A stretch of DNA of 64,000 nucleotides, from contig JAGYXB010001941.1 of NCBI GenBank assembly GCA_022495005.1, forward strand, positions 310,001-374,000. Direction: 5' to 3'. The DNA comes from Rhyacophila brunnea (lineage: Eukaryota > Arthropoda > Insecta > Trichoptera > Rhyacophilidae). Below the pieces are notes generated by a model. That model was not told the origin of the DNA. It saw only the letters and a program-made list of their open reading frames with translations, and searched no databases. Shown piece after piece: positions 59,015-64,000 of the stretch (the stretch's first letter is position 1; every line of letters begins with the position of its first letter). A program made the position numbers and the translations under genes.

Positions 59015-59260
59015 AGATCGAAGCGCGGATCGCGCGGCAAGTTTAAAAATGAATTTAGCGGCGATTTGTACGGGGGATTGCAATTACGCACGGTCGGCGA
59101 TGTACTGACTGGTACGTGTTGCATTAAAATTAATTAAATAAAAAAAAAAAAAAAAACATTGATCATTCCGCCGGCGCTGTTCGATTTTCGAATTACCCAA
59201 TGTCGAAGCGTTTTCCGAGACGCATCGCGAGCCGCGGCGGCCGTGAACCATCGGTAACAG
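59015..59260. promoter_or_regulatory. CpG-rich patch, possible promoter or untranslated exon
   Basis: GC- and CpG-dense sequence (AAGCGCGGATCGCGCGGC, GGCGATTTGTACGG, CATCGCGAGCCGCGGCGGCC) stands out from AT-rich flanks and from every repeat family here. It is split by an A homopolymer. It lies upstream of the CaaX-tail gene exons on the minus strand, so it could hold its 5' end. On the minus strand an ATG (GCGATGCGTCTCGG) runs to a possible donor GGGTAATTCG, but this is weak. Confidence 0.35.
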
Positions 59261-59456
59261 GGCCAGATTAAAAAAAAAATATATCCGCATACAAAGAGAT
59301 AATTATTAAGGTGGTAAGTTTAGTGTGACACAAAACAGTAAAAATCACAGCATAACCCGGGACTATATTCCGTAAAACACAATTTAATCTAACTGTACTA
59401 ACTGTAGAGCAAATTATTCTTGTCATTTCAGTATGAAATCTGATAATATTGTCTAT

Positions 59457-59798
59457 TCAATTCTAAACCATCTTAAACGCCAAACCATAAGATGTGCAGG
59501 AAAACGAAATTTAGAAATTACGAACCTATACTTGATTCGATTTTAGATCTGTAATATCAATGTGTGTTCACATTACAATTAATTTTGGGGATTTTTTTCA
59601 AATTTCAAATTTATGAAAAACAATGCAAATAATGTCACTTACGATACTTAAGAAGTGGCATGAAAATAATTGTTTCTTAAATTCAATATAATCAAATGCA
59701 TTTAGGGTTTATACGGAAATGTTGGACATTTCATAGAGAATCGATTGGTGTAAAAACGTATTTCGAAAAATTGGCGTTTAGGATAGTTTAGAATTGAA
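59457..59798. mobile_element. 342-bp miniature element with TCAATTCTAAAC ends
   Basis: The left TCAATTCTAAACCATCTTAA continues ACGCCAA; the right is its complement with two or three changes. Only non-coding sequence lies between. The target site is probably TA or an AT-rich short duplication but cannot be fixed. Confidence 0.7.
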
Positions 59799-60349
59799 AA
59801 AACGAATTATATTATTGTCCGTTTTCTTTCAAGCGCAGTGGCACTCCTGTACGCTTTTACCGCATTTCGCAAGGGAGCCTCCAAACACATCATGGAATAC
59901 GAATATTACAAACACGCGAATAATACACCTAAGTGCACACATCGATCTGTTAACGTAAAATAAGTAAATGCAAAAAAAAAATATATAATAAACTGAATGT
60001 TTAACCACTCTCCGAGTCCACCAGACATTGGGGACGTCACATATTTTAAATAACAATATTAAAGTAGACACGTTAGCAGAATAGGCCAAAGGCATGAACA
60101 AAAATCTGCAATAGTCAACAATATTGGAATTTATGTAAACTTAAATTTATTTACGAAATAATGAAAATTGAATGAGCAGACTCAGTAAAGTTGTCTTTCA
60201 TGGTATGTACATTAGAAATGCAATGTTTCATATACATAAAGGTGAAAGACCAGGTATCCAAGATATGTTGTATTCAGAGAGTTCTGAGATGGCTTGACGG
60301 TGTGTGCCACAGGAGGCTTGAAGATTGGTCAGCTAATACAATTCGTCAG

Positions 60350-60597
60350 CTGAATGCAGAACTATTCTAACTCACATTTGAAATATTTTGCAGAAGAGTT
60401 TTTTGAAACAGGCTACTTCAGTTATTTATTATTTATACGGACAAGTGTATGCACCATTTTTCATCATCAATAATCCTACTAAAATATGATGCATCCATTT
60501 ATCCATAAAGATAATAAATAATTTCAGTAAGTTGTTTCAAAAAACTCTCTCCTCAAAAATTTCAAATGTAAGTTAGAATAGTTCTGCATTCAGCTGA
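60350..60597. mobile_element. 248-bp inverted-repeat element with TCAGCTGAATGCAGAAC ends
   Basis: TCAGCTGAATGCAGAACTAT then TCTAACTCACATTTGAAAT on the left pairs with the right arm over roughly 60 bp. TTTTTTGAAACA is also mirrored inside. The sequence immediately left (60240-60349) may be a decayed LINE end but is too short to call. Confidence 0.7.
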
Positions 60598-60984
60598 TGT
60601 ATTGTAACGCACTGGAATGCCCTGAGTGAGGCCAATACACCCTGCGAAGGATGAAGAGTCAAGAATAATGGTGAAGATATTCAAGTTTTCATCAACATGA
60701 AACGAGTGCACAAGGTTTACCACTACACACAGGTAATACTGAGACATAACGACATCCCCCTCACGCACGTTAAAATCTCTCGCAAATCATACAGACTTTC
60801 ATCTCACTCTTTCCATTCACACATGGACGACGCACAGAGATTTTCCTCGGCGAAACTTTCTAACGAATATCTTGCATGAGTGTCTGTGCGGATTTTACTC
60901 TTGTGTGGTGGTGTTTTTTAACGCATTTTATTGATAGTCTGAATTGAATGCCTCGTTAGTGAAAATGATATAAGTACATTTATA

Positions 60985-61060
60985 AATTAGTAATAATTAA
61001 AGATGGCGGACGCGATATTGATTTAGCGATGGCGGGAAAACTTGCGCGGTTTGAATATAT
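60985..61060. promoter_or_regulatory. Candidate promoter-proximal motifs
   Basis: AAGATGGCGGACGC resembles the YY1/Pho-type motif seen near animal start sites. GGCGGGAAAA is a perfect E2F core on the complement (TTTTCCCGCC). Both lie within 45 bp in a CpG-rich patch. They may mark a start site for a gene running in either direction. No transcript evidence is available. Confidence 0.3.
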
Positions 61061-61251
61061 TCGTAGTTACAGGTGTGCAGCAAAGAAAACCTTATCGACT
61101 AGAGTTGGGTACTAGACGTTGATTAAATATTATGAAAGTGGGGCTGAAAATTCATGGACTGGATTCCCGTGGCTGTATTCTATACACAAGGCGGCTATAA
61201 TAGAGGGTAGTTTATCATATTTACGTATTGTAGTATTATAATTATAACAGA

Positions 61252-62905
61252 CGTCTCTGTTCTGGCAGAACACACTAACTGGAGAATACTAGTTTTGAGT
61301 AATTTGACTTTGAAGTTGTTAAAATGTTTGAAATAATGGTCTATCATGTGAGTTTATTAAGGGGGGACATGCTCGTCGAAGGTCAAAATTGAGTTTTTAT
61401 TGTATTTTCAAACCATGATCCTGGACACTCCTTAAACGTTGTAGATAATCTCTTTATATAATTTTGAAGCCTTATTATCCTTTATAGTTATTTTAAACAT
61501 TTTATGACTGCATAAAGTATTTTTGTTACATAAAATAGTATTCTTTTAAACCTCTCGCTCTAATGTTTTAGAATATGGTCATATTTCGGTACATAACTGT
61601 GCAGTGGTGTTAAGATTTTTTACATTTATTATTTTTTAAACACATTTATAAAACCATCAGTATAATTTAAATCGACATTATTATAGTGAAATATTTACGA
61701 TAAAAAATTATATTGATAATCTCTGTGATCCCAAATTTGACAAGAATTAGGCATTTTATTATTCAAAAAATCGGCAAGATTAATACATTTCAAGATAATT
61801 CTAAAGATATTTATTATAAGCTATGTCTTTGACCATTCAAGTGTGATAAACATCTTATGAATAATGATTGCTTTATAATAATTATTGACCTAAGAATAAG
61901 GTAGTGTTTTTTTGAAATACGCCATTTCTTTTGTCATTCCCCAGTGGTTAAGCTATAACATACGGCCGTAGCCATAAATTGACAAACTATAATTGAAGTA
62001 GGAAGTAAAATGATATTGACGCGCGTGTTTGAACATGTACCGTTTAAAAAAAAATTAAAAAAAATTCGGTTGGGTACATGTTCAAACACGCGCGTTAACA
62101 TAATTTTACTCCCTACTTTAATTATAGTTTGTCAATTTATGGCTACGGCCGTATGTTGTAGCTTAAACACTAGGGAATGACAAAAGAAATGGCGTATTTC
62201 CAAAAAACACTACCTTATTCTTAGGTCAATAATTATTATAAAGCAATCATTATTCGTAAGATGTTTATCACACTTGAATGGTCAAAGACATAGTTTATAA
62301 TAAGTATCTTTAGAATCATCTTCAAATGTGTTAATCTTGCCCATTTTTTGATTAATAAAATGCCTAATTCTTGTCAAATTTGGGATCACAGAGATTATCA
62401 ATATAATTTTTTATCGTGAATATTTTACAAAAATTATCTCGTAATAAATTATACTAATGGTTTTATAAATGTGTTTAAAAATTAATAAATGTAAAAAATT
62501 TTAACACCACTGCACAGTTATGTACCGAAATATGACCATATTCTAAAACATTAGAGCGAGAGGTTTAAAAGAATACCATTTTATGTAACAAAAATACTTT
62601 ATGCAGTCATCAAATGTTTAAAATAACTATAAAGGATAATAAGGCTTCAAAATTATATAAATAGATTATCTACAACGTTTAAGGAGTGTCCAGGATCATG
62701 GTTTGAAAATACAATAAAAACTCAATTTTGACCTTCGACGAGCATGTCCCCCCTTAAGTAATCGTAAAAAAGGATGACTTTAAAATAAAGACTGTTTATT
62801 TATTAAGAAGGTTTCCAGACGGTAAAGTTTGAAATAAGGAACATTTTGGTACTAACTCAATATGTCATTTTTTCGAATTAGTGTCTTCTGCCAGAACAGT
62901 GACGG
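61252..62905. mobile_element. TA-flanked 257-bp element, split by the palindrome
   Basis: Left fragment 61252-61360 and right fragment 62758-62905 sum to 257 bp, the length of the intact copy at 38112-38368, in reverse orientation. The ends CTCTGTTCTGGCAGAAC and CTGCCAGAACAGTGACG match the family. The left border is mutated; the right border retains TA. Confidence 0.88.
61361..62753. mobile_element. 1.39-kb palindromic foldback element, copy 2, TTAA-flanked
   Basis: It begins GGGGGGACATGCTCGTCGAA and ends with the exact complement. TTAA lies on both sides (61357-61360 and 62754-62757), whereas the intact host element has a single TTAA at the equivalent point. The duplication is therefore directly demonstrated. 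It is 1393 bp, two bases longer than copy 1, and very similar to it, suggesting recent activity. Confidence 0.93.
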
Positions 62906-63339
62906 TAAGTTAGCCGTCTAAACACTGTCTACCTCGCTATAAAAGTTAACACAACCTAGAGAGATACTGTTAAAACATACCTACCACTTTTTGACAGCTC
63001 AGACGGTTAACTTATTGTAACAATTAACCGTCTCAATACATAAATAATATGATTAACTACCCTCGATGGCCTCCGATAGCAGCCTTATGTATAGAATAGA
63101 TGTGCTGGACTAAAATTAGCTGCTATTTATTTCGCACTACGGATTCATTTGTATCACACTTTACCATTTTCGATGGCATCTGTCAAAGGTTGTAAACATT
63201 TGAAATTGAAAGCTTTCAGGCGTGCACACAAAAAAAATGGTTTGGCCGAAATAATTTATTATTGGTTTTTAAGGCGGCGGGGGGGGGGGCAGCGTCATCA
63301 ATATAATAAAACAGGTGACACAGACTTTTAAAGCTATTT

Positions 63340-63570
63340 TATTATAATAAAAAAATATATATATATATACTTAGGTATATGTTGTTTTATAACACTAAAA
63401 CTGACCAAGAGGTCCAATGACAGTAGTGTAGTGAAACATTAGTGTATTTACTAAACACCCAGGCTTTGAGAAAAATGACATACTTAACTATATTGTGACC
63501 TCACCGGAAATCGAACCCGGAGCTTTCGGATAAAAGACCAGCGCTTTACAAACTGCACCACGAGAGCCGC
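63340..63570 (-). mobile_element. Possible second tRNA-derived SINE
   Basis: On the minus strand from 63570, GCGGCTCTCGTGGTGCAGTT is followed by GGTCTTTTATCC and a B box GGTTCGATTTC. The head resembles a tRNA with TTT in the anticodon position (Lys-like). Acceptor strands GCGGCTC and TGAGGTC do not pair, so it is not a working tRNA gene. Unique sequence follows and ends near an AT microsatellite at 63350-63370, a common SINE tail. Confidence 0.55.
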
Positions 63571-63583
63571 ATTTACCCAGCCT

Positions 63584-63935
63584 CATGGCCCCCACATCCT
63601 GTAGAATTTTCGGCGCCCCCCCTACCTATCGCTAAGTTTAAAGCCAGTTTGACGCTCTACAGTGACGTTTTCCAAGTAGTGGTGTTCAAGGTCAAATAAA
63701 AGTCAGTGTACTTTTAGCGATTTTTGAACACATCGAACTATTGAGTTGTCGAGTATCAACATACTACCAACAACCAAAAATAGCATCGCACTTTATATTT
63801 TAAAATAGCAGACGACTTTTTTTACTATTAGAGAAAATTTAGGATGTGTGTTTATCTCATTTATCTGGTCGCCCCGCTACGCCGGGCCGTCCTTGAGCCA
63901 GGGCCCCTAGGCTAGAGCCCTGTCAGCCCACTTCG
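63584..63935 (-). mobile_element. hAT-like miniature element, family B, degraded
   Basis: It begins CATGGCCCCCACATCC, contains CCCCCCCTACCTATCGCTAA and ends near CTAGAGCCCTGTCAGCCC. The right terminal GGGGGCATG is lost, so no target duplication is identifiable. Confidence 0.75.
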
Positions 63936-64000
63936 TCAGTTCAGTGTTAATTTCTTCCAAAGTTCTAATGGCTCGACGACACTGAGCTACTTTACAAGCT

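Larger units (their letters stand above)
61169..63107. mobile_element. Foldback element copy C, host of a nested insertion
   Basis: The left end TGTATTCTATACACAAGGCG and the right end (inverted TCTATTCTATACATAAGGCT) belong to the family at 12965 and 30583. GAGGGTAGTTT and TAACCGTCT blocks confirm it. Its body is split at about 61251 and resumes at about 62906 with TAAGTTAGCCGTCTAAACA, exactly as in the uninterrupted copy at about 13132. Confidence 0.8.

Noticed and set aside
63496..63570. Lys-like tRNA gene on the minus strand
   Set aside because: A and B box sequences are present, but the 5' and 3' acceptor strands do not pair and the anticodon stem is poor. Kept only as a possible SINE head.

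Overview
This is a nuclear genomic window from an animal, almost certainly an insect. It is strongly AT-rich, has canonical GT-AG introns, and is packed with degenerate non-autonomous DNA transposons. The frequent TAGGTAGGTACCTAC-type microsequences and the style of the transposase remnants suggest a sap-sucking hemipteran, perhaps an aphid or relative. That assignment is inference. There is no bacterial-style operon, CRISPR array or prophage.

Two protein-coding genes can be supported, both on the minus strand. The first is a peptide-methionine (S)-S-oxide reductase (MsrA) at about 2981-28638. Four conserved exons at 8297-8134, 7222-7102, 6532-6396 and 3218-2981 join in phase. A proposed tiny first coding exon (28638-28618, seven codons) lies about 20 kb upstream, behind a transposon-filled intron. 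The second is the 3' half of a gene whose product I do not recognise (exons 53951-53727, 53106-52716 and 49407-49190). It encodes a Ser/Thr/Pro/Asn-rich, probably disordered tail ending in a Cys-CaaX box (Cys-Cys-Ile-Ile-Met), so a prenylated, membrane-tethered protein is expected. Its 5' exons are not found. A possible plus-strand first coding exon lies near 30.0-30.1 kb.

The rest is mostly mobile DNA. At least four short terminal-inverted-repeat families with 8-bp target duplications are present and are hAT-like. I call them A (CAGGGCTCGAAATGG ends), B (CATGGCCCCC ends), C (CAGTGGCGAAGGGTGG ends) and D (CAGTGACGTCCC ends). There is also a larger hAT relic with a recognisable transposase C-terminus (33882-34655), a 2.1-kb transposon with a degraded transposase (18700-20810), and a P-like element with a THAP-domain relic (50420-51067). 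Smaller groups include TA-flanked mariner/pogo-type miniature elements, a tRNA-derived SINE (three copies of about 234 bp), and 3' or internal fragments of several LINEs. A 1.39-kb nearly perfect palindrome is flanked by TTAA, with two full copies and one half copy.

Layout: 0-9 kb holds MsrA exons with inserted elements. 9-28.6 kb is the giant MsrA intron, dense in transposons. 28.6-34.7 kb holds the MsrA 5' end, a candidate divergent exon and more elements. 34.7-49.2 kb is AT-rich and relatively transposon-poor. 49.2-54 kb holds the CaaX-tail gene. 54-64 kb holds two CpG-rich patches that may be promoter or 5' sequence, plus a three-deep nest of transposons.

The most informative structures are insertions whose empty sites can be read in this same window. 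They allow boundaries, target duplications and relative ages to be worked out directly.
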